Source: Candidatus Fermentithermobacillaceae bacterium UBA3951 (GTDB taxonomy: Bacteria; Bacillota; Sulfobacillia; Fermentithermobacillales; Fermentithermobacillaceae). Taken from it: a stretch of 64,000 bases of DNA. Position numbers and translations under genes: made by a program. Below are positions 52,722 through 62,091 of this stretch, piece after piece. The stretch's first letter is position 1; each line of letters begins with the position of its first letter. The notes beneath the pieces were generated by a model, which saw nothing but the letters and a program-made list of their open reading frames with translations, had not been told where the DNA came from and searched no databases. Location: contig DGDN01000043.1 in NCBI GenBank assembly GCA_002385465.1, positions 12,863 through 76,862 of the forward strand. Direction: 5' to 3'.

Positions 52722-54080
52722 CTACATTACGGCGCCTTGAGCCCTTAACGAAGCCTTGTTCTCTATACGCTGCACCAACCGGAAAAAGAGGCTTGCCGAA
52801 AGGCGCATCAAAGCGCATATCATAAACGCCACCCGGAAGCCGTAGAGGTTGAGGAGACCCACACCGACCATAGGAGCGAAAATGGCAGAAACGTTTATTG
52901 CAGTGGTGTAATAGGCTATGTAACTAGCCTTGGACTCTTCGGGCGTGACCTCAAGAAGACGGTTGAAAAGCGCCAGGTTGACGCCTGAGAAAATAGCCCC
53001 CGTGAAAAGGTTGAAGCAGACGATGGTGAGGAGGCTCTTGGAAAACGCGTAAACCAGCGGGATGGCGAAAATACCTGCGCTGGCTATTGCGAGAGTGCTG
53101 AGGTTTCCCCGTTTCCTGCACTGCCTTGCCCAAAAACCGTACCCAAGGAGCGACCCACTGGTATTGGTTAGGTTCAAGAGGCTCACCCAAGTGTTGTTGG
53201 CTCCAAGCACCTTAACCTGGTACAGGGTGAAGAGGGGCCAGGGTGCCTGGAGGGCCAGGTAGAAAAACACCGATGCCAAGGTGTACCGGAGAAAAGGGTC
53301 CGGAACCCTCAATCTGCGCAAGAGCCCCTTGGAGCCGGCGCCATCATCGTGACCGGAATTTCCGGCCGCCGCTGCGGCGGCCCCACCACCAGCGGCACTG
53401 GTCTCAACGTTCCCTTCCGGTTCGTCCACCGTTTCGTCGACCTTCCCGAGCACCCAGATCTCAAGAAGCGACAACACGAAAGCACCCGCGAAGAAAATCT
53501 GGTAGCCGACGGGAAAGCCGGCTATGTCAATGAGGCGACCGGCTACGAGGACCACTATCGTCCCCGTTAGGTTCATGAGACGGTTTCTCGCGGCGAATGC
53601 TTCGGCTCTTCTCTCCGCAGGCACCACTTTCGAGATGAACGCCTGCCACCCTATGTTGGCTATGGAGGCAGGGATGTTCATGGCCGTCACTGCCAGCACC
53701 AACAGGTGAGCGCGCCGGTCGGGCACAAAGAAGGGGATGGCTGCTATGAAAAGATAGAAGACGCGCTGGAGCATTATGAAAACCGAGATGGCCCTTTTCT
53801 TGCGGGCCCTCTTATCCATGAACCTTCCGCCGGGGATCATGGACAAGAGGCTCACCAGGGCAGGTCCAGAGGAAAGGAGACCCACCTGGTACTCTGATGC
53901 CCCCAGTTTGACGGCGAAAATGCCCATGAAGGGCGCGGCCATGTTTACGGCCAAGATGGAACAGATGCCGTGGTATATATTTACGCGGATGTTCCTCTCA
54001 ATCCGGTCGGAAGGGTGCTCAAGAGGAGACATGCCAAGGTCAGACTTAATGCGGGCCACCACGCCCTTAAGGCGCCACAT
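52722..54080 (-). CDS. MFS transporter
   Basis: A 452-residue protein with about eleven to twelve hydrophobic segments. Motif A-type GGRFMDKRARKKRAISVFIM is at about 85-104; the large central loop (about 220-255) is Gly/Ala-rich (SAAGGGAAAAAAGNSGHDDG). Substrate unknown. The ATG start has a GGGGGAT site. It is followed by the other MFS gene and preceded, 128 bp away, by the second aldo/keto reductase-ferredoxin. Not an evident duplicate of its neighbour. Confidence 0.85.
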   Translation of the reverse strand: MWRLKGVVARIKSDLGMSPLEHPSDRIERNIRVNIYHGICSILAVNMAAPFMGIFAVKLGASEYQVGLLSSGPALVSLLSMIPGGRFMDKRARKKRAISVFIMLQRVFYLFIAAIPFFVPDRRAHLLVLAVTAMNIPASIANIGWQAFISKVVPAERRAEAFAARNRLMNLTGTIVVLVAGRLIDIAGFPVGYQIFFAGAFVLSLLEIWVLGKVDETVDEPEGNVETSAAGGGAAAAAAGNSGHDDGAGSKGLLRRLRVPDPFLRYTLASVFFYLALQAPWPLFTLYQVKVLGANNTWVSLLNLTNTSGSLLGYGFWARQCRKRGNLSTLAIASAGIFAIPLVYAFSKSLLTIVCFNLFTGAIFSGVNLALFNRLLEVTPEESKASYIAYYTTAINVSAIFAPMVGVGLLNLYGFRVAFMICALMRLSASLFFRLVQRIENKASLRAQGAVM

Positions 54081-54208
54081 TTTTCTATCCCCCCGGTGCT
54101 ATTGACCTCTCCCGTTGGGTCTTCTAGCGCGATGATTAATAATGAATTCTACCATATCCGGGTGTCCGGTAGGCATGGCACCGATCTTTTCCCACGTGAA
54201 TCTCCACT

Positions 54209-55159
54209 CTAAACCAACCTGATCGCAAACTGAGGACAAACAGGCGCGCAGTACCCGCAGAGAATGCACTTGGACTTGTCGTTTCTCGCCATTCCGTCAA
54301 CCACTTCCATGGCCATGTTCGGGCAGGTTTCCACGCACTTACCGCAGCCTATACAGAACGCTTGGATGACGAGCTCTTTTGTGTTCGCGACCCGTGTTTT
54401 CAAAGGCACCGGCCGGCCGTTGAAAATAGCCAGGTTGACCTCGAGTTCTTCTTCGTCCACCATTCCGACGGCCACGGCAGAGATCCCTTCCAAAGCCCTC
54501 ACGTAGGCGAAAGCGCCTTCGATGTCTGAAAGGAGGTTGCCTCCCGCGAGCGCCTTCATGGCAAAGAGCCCCCTCCCGGCACTTGCCGCCCTCTTGATGG
54601 CCTGGACCATATCGTCTCGTGTCCCGTGTAGGATGCCCATCCCCCGCACGTTGATGATGGGAAACACGATGTCGATCCCGTCTACCTCCGTGGCCTTCCC
54701 TACAACCTGCACAGAGTGGGTGGATATTCCCACGGCCCGCACAATTCCCTTGGATTTCATGTCCAAGAGGCACTCATAGGCGCCTTTTCTCTCGTCAAAT
54801 ACCGATGCGTCCACTCGCGCGGCGTGGAGGAGGAAAATGTCAATTACATCCCTGCCGAGGGCCCGCCTTGCCTCAAGGACGGCCGCAGCCATTTCCTCGT
54901 AAGTCTTGGCCGCGGACTTGGTTGAGATGACAACGTCCCGGCCCCTATCCGGCAGGCTGTCCAAAGCAGCCCTTATGTGAGGATAGGTCCCGTAAGATTG
55001 CGCAGTATCGAGAAAGTTGACGCCGCGCTCAATGGCCTTTCTGATAAGGCGGCCGCCTTCCTCCGGAGGTAGGCCGCGCTGGTTGGGCCCCATGGGAAGC
55101 ACCCCAAAGCAGAGCTCCGTAACTTCGATACCCGTGTTGCCGAGTCTCCTTCTTCGCAT
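54209..55159 (-). CDS. Aldo/keto reductase with C-terminal 4Fe-4S ferredoxin domain (second copy)
   Basis: The design matches the gene at 42029: an aldo/keto reductase barrel starting RRRRLGNTGIEVTELCFGVL, with AIERGVNFLDTAQSYGTYPH (catalytic region) and DIFLLHAARVDASVF, followed by CIGCGKCVETCPNMAMEVVD and CILCGYCAPVCPQFAIRLV. It has 316 residues. ATG 55159 with a G-rich site. The two copies are clearly diverged. Substrate and electron donor are unknown. It is next to an M24 peptidase (188 bp gap). Confidence 0.9.
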   Translation of the reverse strand: MRRRRLGNTGIEVTELCFGVLPMGPNQRGLPPEEGGRLIRKAIERGVNFLDTAQSYGTYPHIRAALDSLPDRGRDVVISTKSAAKTYEEMAAAVLEARRALGRDVIDIFLLHAARVDASVFDERKGAYECLLDMKSKGIVRAVGISTHSVQVVGKATEVDGIDIVFPIINVRGMGILHGTRDDMVQAIKRAASAGRGLFAMKALAGGNLLSDIEGAFAYVRALEGISAVAVGMVDEEELEVNLAIFNGRPVPLKTRVANTKELVIQAFCIGCGKCVETCPNMAMEVVDGMARNDKSKCILCGYCAPVCPQFAIRLV

Positions 55160-55347
55160 GTTACCGCCCCCCAGTCACCTTGGATATCTTCTGCTTCATT
55201 GCCAGGCGCTTAGCGCCTTTCGCCCAGGTCCCTACTTCCTTATTTGTCATAGGGGCTGCATACCCTCTTATTCGCAAACTTTTCGGTAAGGAAAAGCCCC
55301 TTTTTCTCAGTGTATATCGAGAGATCGGGGTGATATCGTTCCCTTCG

Positions 55348-56625
55348 TTACCGTATGAGGTGGAACGCCTTCTGCCTTCCGTCCAGGAACCTGACTTTTC
55401 CGCCTGTGAACACTATGTCCTCCTCCAGGGCGGCGGTTACGACCTGCCCGTCCCACTCGGGGACCGGCACCTTCACGTTGAGTTCCATGGCATAGCACGT
55501 GTTTTCGCGCAGCTCGTAATCCCCTCTGCCCGGAACTCCCTCCTGGTGGTCGTAAAGTCCTATGGTAGGCCCCGCTCCGTGTCCGTGGAAGCCCAAGGGA
55601 TGGGAATAGACGCAAGGAGCTAGGCCCTCGGCCACCGCCTTCTCAAGGGTTGCGGCCAGTATCTCGTTGCCTTTCCTTCCCTCAACGAACTCACCCGCGT
55701 GGATGTCTTGCAGGCGGTTTCCGGCCGCGAGAACGGCCTTGAGCCCGGGAGGCGCGTCGGTTTCGCCTGGCTTAAGCACGTAGGCAAGCTGCTGGACGTC
55801 AGTAGCGAGACCCAAGTAGATGAACCCCATGTCGCAGTGGAGGAGGTCGCCGGGGACAATAGGGTCATCCGGGCTTACGTGTGGCTCTCCCTTCCGTTGA
55901 ACATCTACGTTGGAATGGAACCACGCCCTTAGGCCCATATCGGACATGCGCTGCCGCATCCACCAGCCGATGTCATTGGCGGTGGTGATCCCGGGGTGGA
56001 CGACCCTGCTGGAGAAAGCTTCCGCCACGATCCCGTGAGCTATCTGCACAATGCCCGGATAGGCCGCAATCTCGGCCTCGGTCCGGTGCTCAAGCCAGCC
56101 TACCGCCAACCGCTCCGCCCCTCTCGCCCTGGACATGTACTTCTCGCCAAGCGCTTCCGAAAGGAGCCGGTACTCGGTATGGCTTAGGCCGTCACCGAAC
56201 GCAAACGTTTCGGAGATGTTGATGCCTATGCTCTTCGGATCGCGTTCGCGCACGACCCGGGCAAGAGCTTGCCACTGGTCTTCCGAGTCCTCATTCCAAA
56301 CGCCCTCATACAGGTCGCCCCGCCGGCCTCCTGAACGGGAGAGCATAAAGCGGTCGACGGCGCCCGACTCATTGCGGCTCAGGACGAGCATTGTCCTGCG
56401 CCTTGCTGACATGCTCGTTGCGGGCAACAAGGTGAGGAGCACGGGGTCCTCATTGTACTCCCGGCAGATAATGATCCACATGTCGAAGCCTTCTCTGGCC
56501 ATCACAGCAGGAAGCACCGTTTCCAGCCTCTGGCGCAGCCAGCCATCGGTCACTCTTGCCTGTTCTCTCAGGGGGAGGATCTTCCTCTCGTAATCAGAAC
56601 TCCTCGGCACGCCACGGTACTCCAC
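55348..56625 (-). CDS. M24 family metallopeptidase (Xaa-Pro peptidase-like)
   Basis: The 425-residue protein has a creatinase-like N-terminal domain (about 1-170) and an M24 domain with likely metal ligands in LLHCDMGFIYLGLATDVQQ (two Asp), SHPLGFHGHGAGPTIGLYDH (His), YAMELNVKVPVPEWDG (Glu) and TAALEEDIVFT (Glu). Proline or aminopeptidase specificity cannot be resolved. GTG 56625 has AGGGTGAT. It follows the D-aminoacylase gene by 68 bp, suggesting joint peptide/amino acid breakdown. Confidence 0.88.
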   Translation of the reverse strand: MEYRGVPRSSDYERKILPLREQARVTDGWLRQRLETVLPAVMAREGFDMWIIICREYNEDPVLLTLLPATSMSARRRTMLVLSRNESGAVDRFMLSRSGGRRGDLYEGVWNEDSEDQWQALARVVRERDPKSIGINISETFAFGDGLSHTEYRLLSEALGEKYMSRARGAERLAVGWLEHRTEAEIAAYPGIVQIAHGIVAEAFSSRVVHPGITTANDIGWWMRQRMSDMGLRAWFHSNVDVQRKGEPHVSPDDPIVPGDLLHCDMGFIYLGLATDVQQLAYVLKPGETDAPPGLKAVLAAGNRLQDIHAGEFVEGRKGNEILAATLEKAVAEGLAPCVYSHPLGFHGHGAGPTIGLYDHQEGVPGRGDYELRENTCYAMELNVKVPVPEWDGQVVTAALEEDIVFTGGKVRFLDGRQKAFHLIR

Positions 56626-56693
56626 TCAAATCACCCTTTCAAGCAAGATAACGCCAGAGCAGCACCCCCGGCTTCCATTCCCAAAGACAGCCG

Positions 56694-58262
56694 TCACCGC
56701 CTTAGAATGAACTTCCCAAGCCGGAGAGGAGTCTGTTCGCCGCTCTGGAGCGCGAACCGGCCACCCAATAGCACGTGGTGGATACCCGTGTTCTTCCGTA
56801 TTGGATCATCGAAGGAACCATTGTCGGAGACGGTTTTTGGGTCAAAGACGGTGATGTTTGCAATGTAACCCTGCTCAAGGATACCCCTATCAGGGATCCC
56901 CATGATCTCTTTGGAGAGACCGGTCATCCTGTGAACCGCTGTTTCTAGAGAACAAAAACCCTTTTCCCTTGCAAGGCGCAGGAACCTCGGGAAAGTGCCG
57001 AAGTTACGCGGATGCGGCTTCCCTTCGCACTCAGCGGGGTCCATCGAAAAACCTCGCCCATCAGACCCTATGGCGAAATCGTCCTGCGCGAGCATAGTCA
57101 TTACATCGTCATCGCACATCGAGAACGAGACACACGTGGCTCTGGCGCCGGTCTGCCTCGTGACCTCCAGGACGGCTTCCGCCATGGAAACACCAAGGGT
57201 ACGGGCAATAACTCCAATGGTCTTGCCGTCGGCCATGGGGAACTTGCCGTGGGTGGTGACCACGTACAGGCTGTCTCCATCCTCCGGAGTCGCAAATCTC
57301 TCGTTTAGCGCCTCAAGGAGAGCCGGCCTTTCATGGTTGTAGGTGCGTTCAACGGCCCTCTCGCGGCCCCCCTGTATGGCCCAGCTCGGCCAGCAGTTGG
57401 TGATGCCCGATGAAGACGCTCGATATGGGTAGACATCCACAGACACTTTGATGCCCTTCCGTTTAGCATCGTGGATCCACTCGGCGAACTCTGCTGCCCG
57501 CCCCCAGTTGGCCTTGCCCGACACTTTGTAGTGGGCTATGTGGACTTTCACTCCCGAGTACCTGTGGATGCCAAACATCTCTTCGAGTGACTCCGGAGTG
57601 CGGGCGCCCTGGTTTCTCATGTGAGATGTCACGATTCCGCCGTACTTAGCGACGACAGAACCCAGCTCGTTGAGCTCATGCTGGTTCGATGAGACTCCAG
57701 GAGCATAGCCCAACCCGAGCGAGAGTCCCCATGCCCCCGAGCGCATGGCCGCATCGACCATCGACTTCATGAGCTCCAGCTCTGACTCGGATACTTTACG
57801 GTTCTCGCTTCCTATGGCTGCGCTCCTTACGGAACCGTGGCCGATAAGCAACATGAGGTTTGTCGACATCTTCCGGTTTTCTCTTTCGATACGTTCAATG
57901 AAGGCTTCCATTGAGGGAGCAGTAAACGAAGCGGTCTCACCATCCGTAGCGTCCCTGGCCTGGTCTTCTCTGCGCGGCAAAGGCGAACTTCCGCACTGGC
58001 CGGCGACCTCAGTGGTCACCCCCTGGTAGATCTTGCTTTGAGTGCTCCCTTCCTTGAAGAAGGAGTCGTCGGAATGAGAGTGGATATCGATGAAACCAGG
58101 AGCTACTACTAGGCCCGATACATCCACTATCTCGGCCAGTTCGTCCCTTATGTCCCGGGCTATCAGCGCTATCCTGCCATTTGATATTGCCAGGTCGGCC
58201 ACGCGAGCCGGCCGTCCGGTTCCGTCCACAATGGTTCCGCCCTTAAGGATAATGTCGTACAC
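56694..58262 (-). CDS. N-acyl-D-amino-acid deacylase (amidohydrolase family)
   Basis: This family removes acyl groups from N-acyl-D-amino acids. The 522 residues have the amidohydrolase start YDIILKGGTIVDGTGRPAR, metal site PGFIDIHSHSDDSFF, bridging-type Cys in VTTEVAGQCGSSPL, histidines in IVTSHMRNQG and VKVHIAHYKVSG, and the catalytic Asp region FAIGSDGRGFSMD. GTG 58262 has GGGGTAG. It lies 48 bp after the transglutaminase-like gene. D-Amino-acid or dihydropyrimidinase-like substrates are possible. Confidence 0.9.
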   Translation of the reverse strand: MYDIILKGGTIVDGTGRPARVADLAISNGRIALIARDIRDELAEIVDVSGLVVAPGFIDIHSHSDDSFFKEGSTQSKIYQGVTTEVAGQCGSSPLPRREDQARDATDGETASFTAPSMEAFIERIERENRKMSTNLMLLIGHGSVRSAAIGSENRKVSESELELMKSMVDAAMRSGAWGLSLGLGYAPGVSSNQHELNELGSVVAKYGGIVTSHMRNQGARTPESLEEMFGIHRYSGVKVHIAHYKVSGKANWGRAAEFAEWIHDAKRKGIKVSVDVYPYRASSSGITNCWPSWAIQGGRERAVERTYNHERPALLEALNERFATPEDGDSLYVVTTHGKFPMADGKTIGVIARTLGVSMAEAVLEVTRQTGARATCVSFSMCDDDVMTMLAQDDFAIGSDGRGFSMDPAECEGKPHPRNFGTFPRFLRLAREKGFCSLETAVHRMTGLSKEIMGIPDRGILEQGYIANITVFDPKTVSDNGSFDDPIRKNTGIHHVLLGGRFALQSGEQTPLRLGKFILRR

Positions 58263-58310
58263 CGCTACCCCGTCCTCTCCATGTGTTAGAGCGTCCTTAC
58301 CGCAGTACTG

Positions 58311-59198
58311 CTACAGTCCGGCCACGATCATCTCTCTAGGCACGGACAGACCGGGTTCATCGCGGTAGAGACTCAGGATCCTTTCGTCATCGTCTTCAAA
58401 GAGCGCCCGGGCCACCCTGTCAAGCAAGGTGTGTCGTTCTGCGCGGACGAGCTGTTCATAGTCGCTCTGTTTATCCCCATGAGAAGCTTCGTCATTCATG
58501 AGCCCCCAGACGTCCCATGGGAGCATCTCGGCATCGTTAAGTGCGGCAAGTTCGCGCAGAAGGTTGCCCCTTATAAACCAGAAACCGCGCATGTCGAAGA
58601 TGCCGAATTTATCCGGGTCTTCTCCCTGCTCGCGGCATCTAAGCCATGCTTCGGAGGCGTTTACGAAACGGCCCTTCGGCATGTCCAGGGTGTTGAAGTC
58701 AACCTTCAGCTGACTTCGCTGAAGCTCATCCAGCTGCGCGTCCACGACCACCCAACGCTCCCCGTTCCAGTACTCGCACACCCAGTGGTCTTCATACTGG
58801 CCCGGCCAGAAATAAGTCCCAAAGCCGCACCTGGCCCTTGCGGGAACGCCCCGGCTGCGCAGGATTGATGAGAGGAGGACGGAATAATCGCGGCAGTTGC
58901 CGTAGAACCGCTTTTCCAGGGGCCTCAGGACAGTAAGTGGCGAGGAATCCAGATCCATCACTATCTCAAAGATGCGGGAGACAAGCCTGGCTTGGACGTG
59001 TCCCTTCTGCTCCTCGCTAGGAGTCACGCCATATCTCTGGGCCCAGTGTATGTGGAGAAAAATGCCCTGGATAACCTCAACGAGACCGGGAATATCTTCA
59101 GGCAGACCTTCATACGCTGCGGACATACTCCCGGGATCCGTAATCCTGGTATGAGATATGTATCTGGTCACTTCGTGCGGTGCCTGAGTAGGCATCAC
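58311..59198 (-). CDS. Transglutaminase-like domain protein
   Basis: The 295 residues have a transglutaminase-like core with a Cys-His-Asp triad in GNCRDYSVLLSSILRSRGVP, EDHWVCEYWNGERWVVVDAQ and the Asp of VVVDAQLD. A C-terminal 100 residues (about 190-295) are helical and not recognised. No signal peptide or membrane helix, so a cytosolic peptidase- or amidase-like role is more likely than cross-linking. Start is GTG 59198 or ATG 59195. Upstream is the broken MFS gene (78 bp). Confidence 0.85.
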   Translation of the reverse strand: MMPTQAPHEVTRYISHTRITDPGSMSAAYEGLPEDIPGLVEVIQGIFLHIHWAQRYGVTPSEEQKGHVQARLVSRIFEIVMDLDSSPLTVLRPLEKRFYGNCRDYSVLLSSILRSRGVPARARCGFGTYFWPGQYEDHWVCEYWNGERWVVVDAQLDELQRSQLKVDFNTLDMPKGRFVNASEAWLRCREQGEDPDKFGIFDMRGFWFIRGNLLRELAALNDAEMLPWDVWGLMNDEASHGDKQSDYEQLVRAERHTLLDRVARALFEDDDERILSLYRDEPGLSVPREMIVAGL

Positions 59199-59276
59199 GG
59201 AACCCCCTTTCGCCTGGAAACTCTTGCACCTCGCGCCTCCGAAATCCTCTCTAGTTGTTAAGTCGGGGACACCCGG

Positions 59277-60649
59277 TCAAGAGGCGGCTTCCTTCGGAGC
59301 CGGTGCCGGCACGTCATCCTCCAGCGTGGTCACCTTCCGGTTGACGAACTGAAGTAGGGAGACCGCGGCCGCGACCGCGCCGCACAAGGCAACGGCAAGC
59401 CCGGGGTCAACCGCTCCCAACGCACCTGAAAGGGCAGTACCTAACGGCGAGGTAAACTGGGCGGCTACTCTCCGGACGGCGAAAACGCGGCCCTGCATCT
59501 CGTGGGGCGTCACCGTCTGCCAAATGGACTGGGAATGTGAGTTGGCAAAAGGTACGAGGAACATGTTGAGGGCAATGGCGCCTACAGAGACATAGATGCC
59601 GCTTGAGAGCCCAAACACGACCTGGGCCAGCCCGGAGATTACGAGGGGGACGAGCACACCGTAGACTCTTTTCCGCCTAAGCCCTCCCCACGCTGTCACC
59701 GCGAACCCGCCGATCACGCCGCCAATGGAGCCCGCCGAAGTCATGAGAGCGAGAACGCCCTCGTAGGACAGACCCAGCCCTGCGTAGTCAGCGGCAAGGT
59801 TGTCGCGGACAATCATAGGGCGCAGCACTCCCGCGGGGGCGGAACAGAAGTTCATGACGGCAAAGGTAGCCAGGAGCCAGAGGAGCCCGCGCCGCCTTCC
59901 GATGAAAGCCATCCCTTCTCTGATGTCTGCGACCAAACTCGGTCTACCTTTTTCGGTAGAAGCGCGCGGCGAGGGTATTCTTAGGAATAGCAGGCTCCCT
60001 GCGGCTATGAACACGACCAGGGCGTCCACCGCGACTGGAAGCACTGCGCCATTCGGGACTCGGGCCAAAAGCCGCGCAACCCACGTTTGGTTGGGGGACT
60101 TGTCAAGCACTCCGGGCAGGGCCATGAGTCCGGCCGCAATGCCCGGAGAGAGTATGCCGGCGATGGACATCACGGTCTGCATCATGCCGTTTGCCCTAGG
60201 GAGCTCGCTCGGACGGACGAGCATGGCGTAAGACGTTTCAAACGCGGATGTATGGAGGCACTGGAGCGAACCGTATAGGACCATGGCAGCAACGACAATC
60301 CAGAGCCGCAAAGCGCCCATCGAAAGGACCACGGCAAGGGATAAGCTCACGAGGCCGGACCCGACGTTGGCCCAGAATATCACGGTCTTCCTATCTGTCC
60401 TGTCGACAAGGATTCCGGCAAAAGGACCAGTACGTTCGGCAGACCAAATGCCAAGCCTGCCATAGAGAGCGCGGCGGCAAGCAAGGCTTTCTGCTCGGGT
60501 CCCGGGTAGAGCCCGGTGGTGAGCCAAACCGTAATGGCGAAGGCGGTGATCTGGAAGCCGAAAGCGGCTAGCGACTGAAATGCCCAGAGCAGCACAAAAG
60601 TGCGGAATCCGCCTTCAGGCGGAGAGTAGGAGCCTTCTCTTGTAGACAT
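59277..60649 (-). pseudogene. MFS transporter interrupted by a single frameshift
   Basis: Residues from ATG 60649 (preceded by GGGGTG) encode an intact MFS N-terminus (FRTFVLLWAFQSLAAFGFQI, then TTGLYPGPEQKALLAAALSM). This frame runs on to about 60422 (AGLAFGLPNV) and then becomes nonsense. From about 60420 the protein continues in the -1 frame with GPFAGILVDRTDRKTVIFWA (MFS motif A) to the stop at 59277. A one-base loss in the CTGG run near 60414-60420 explains the break; restoring it gives VLGPFAGILVDR and about 457 residues. It may be a real mutation, a sequencing error or, less likely, a programmed shift. Confidence 0.8.
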
Positions 60650-60901
60650 GATGTGCACCCCGGTTTCCTGGTTCTCATTCGATTTTAACAGGATTCCATC
60701 TTTGCCATGGTGAACGTGCTTCCTAGGAGTACGGTTTGCTCTAAAAGGTCTGCCTGGAGTGAACCATTTTTCTACCTTGCGCGTCTCATATATGGGAGAA
60801 CCGGTCCATCACACCTCTCTTAGATACTCTACACCGAACCCACAAGCACCCGCACCAGTCCGTAGGTTCTGCCCGGAAGTACCGGTAGGGGTGATGCCCG
60901 A

Positions 60902-62032
60902 ATGAAACGAAAGAGCCTCGCCAGGAGCCTGATCGCCGTCTTCGTCGCGGTGAACCTTCTGTCAGGTTGTAGCGCCTTCTCAAGAAGACGGCCTTCAGCA
61001 AGGGGCGATATGGGAGTCCCCGACGAGATAGTCCAGCACTTCCTATCCCACCCTCACTTCACGGCTCTCAAGACCGAACCCTCTGACCTCAGGTGGCTGG
61101 TGTATACGGAAGAAGAGGCCAGGACGGTTGTTGGGGCGACATTCAAGGCCAAAGACCGTCTGGGAAACGACAAAGAATGGTACTTCCTCATGGCTTTCGA
61201 GCCGGGAGCGAAGGGAGAGGCCCCGAAAGAACTCTACGGGGCTTTGGCCAGTATCGACGACCCGGACTTCGACGCGAGCAGTTTCTCCGTAAGAGAGGTA
61301 GATATGCCCTCGGGCGAAAAGAAGCTGCTCCTTATCGCAACTGGGATCGCAGGAGACCCTGAAGTCCGGAAGGTGGTTCTGGAGACCAGCGAAGGGCGGA
61401 CTCTTGAGGCCAAGATGTACGGGCAGTTCTACCTGGTGGCCGAAGAAGCGGTGAGCCGGAGCGAGAAGGTCTTAAAGACCACGGGCCACTCCTCCGGCGC
61501 GACTCAACTGTATCAGAACCCGCCGTTCGTCATTGCGCAAGGAGTGCCACCAGTGAGGGAGCCCAGCGACATCCCCAACTATGTCCTCAACCACTTCTAC
61601 GACAGGATACCGTGGGCCACCGACGTCGAGTGGAGAGTATGCGTGGAAGAGGATGGAGAGGTAATCACCGGAGCCACCTATACAGGGCTCAGCAAAACGG
61701 GTCCAATCGATTGTTTCTTCCTCGGGATATACTCGACGTCCGGCAAGCCACTCAGAGGTGCTTCCGGTGCCATTGAAAACTCGGGCATTACCACGTTATT
61801 GGACGCCTTTGGCGCAGATTACGAAGAAGCGCACCTCCCGTGGATCGGATATGTTCCCGACGAAAGAGCCGTTAGGGTGGTTTGTGAGACCAGCAAAGGT
61901 CGGTCTATTGAAGCCACAATGTATGGCCCCTTCTGGATCGCGTACATGGATGTCCTAGCCGCAGAGGATCGTGTGACCTATTTCGTGGCCTATGATCCGG
62001 AAGGAGTCGAGCTCTGTCGGGTGAAGCGGTAG
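60902..62032 (+). CDS. Lipoprotein with internally duplicated domain, unknown function
   Basis: The 376-residue protein has a signal peptide with lipobox LLSGC (Cys at about 23). Two halves of about 150 residues (about 39-185 and 227-350) share the same scheme: an HFL/HFY start (IVQHFLSHPHF; VLNHFYDRIPW), a strand with VVGATFK/ITGATYT, and a closing block VVLETSEGRTLEAKMYGQFY versus VVCETSKGRSIEATMYGPFW. No family is recognised. ATG 60902 has AGGGGTGAT six bases upstream. It is alone on the plus strand between a 252-bp upstream gap (no clear element seen) and convergent genes. Confidence 0.75.
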   Translation: MKRKSLARSLIAVFVAVNLLSGCSAFSRRRPSARGDMGVPDEIVQHFLSHPHFTALKTEPSDLRWLVYTEEEARTVVGATFKAKDRLGNDKEWYFLMAFEPGAKGEAPKELYGALASIDDPDFDASSFSVREVDMPSGEKKLLLIATGIAGDPEVRKVVLETSEGRTLEAKMYGQFYLVAEEAVSRSEKVLKTTGHSSGATQLYQNPPFVIAQGVPPVREPSDIPNYVLNHFYDRIPWATDVEWRVCVEEDGEVITGATYTGLSKTGPIDCFFLGIYSTSGKPLRGASGAIENSGITTLLDAFGADYEEAHLPWIGYVPDERAVRVVCETSKGRSIEATMYGPFWIAYMDVLAAEDRVTYFVAYDPEGVELCRVKR

Positions 62033-62091
62033 CCCTAGATGTGGCTGTCACGGGAGCAGGTAAACGTGGTACGTGCCGGTCCTGCCGTCCA

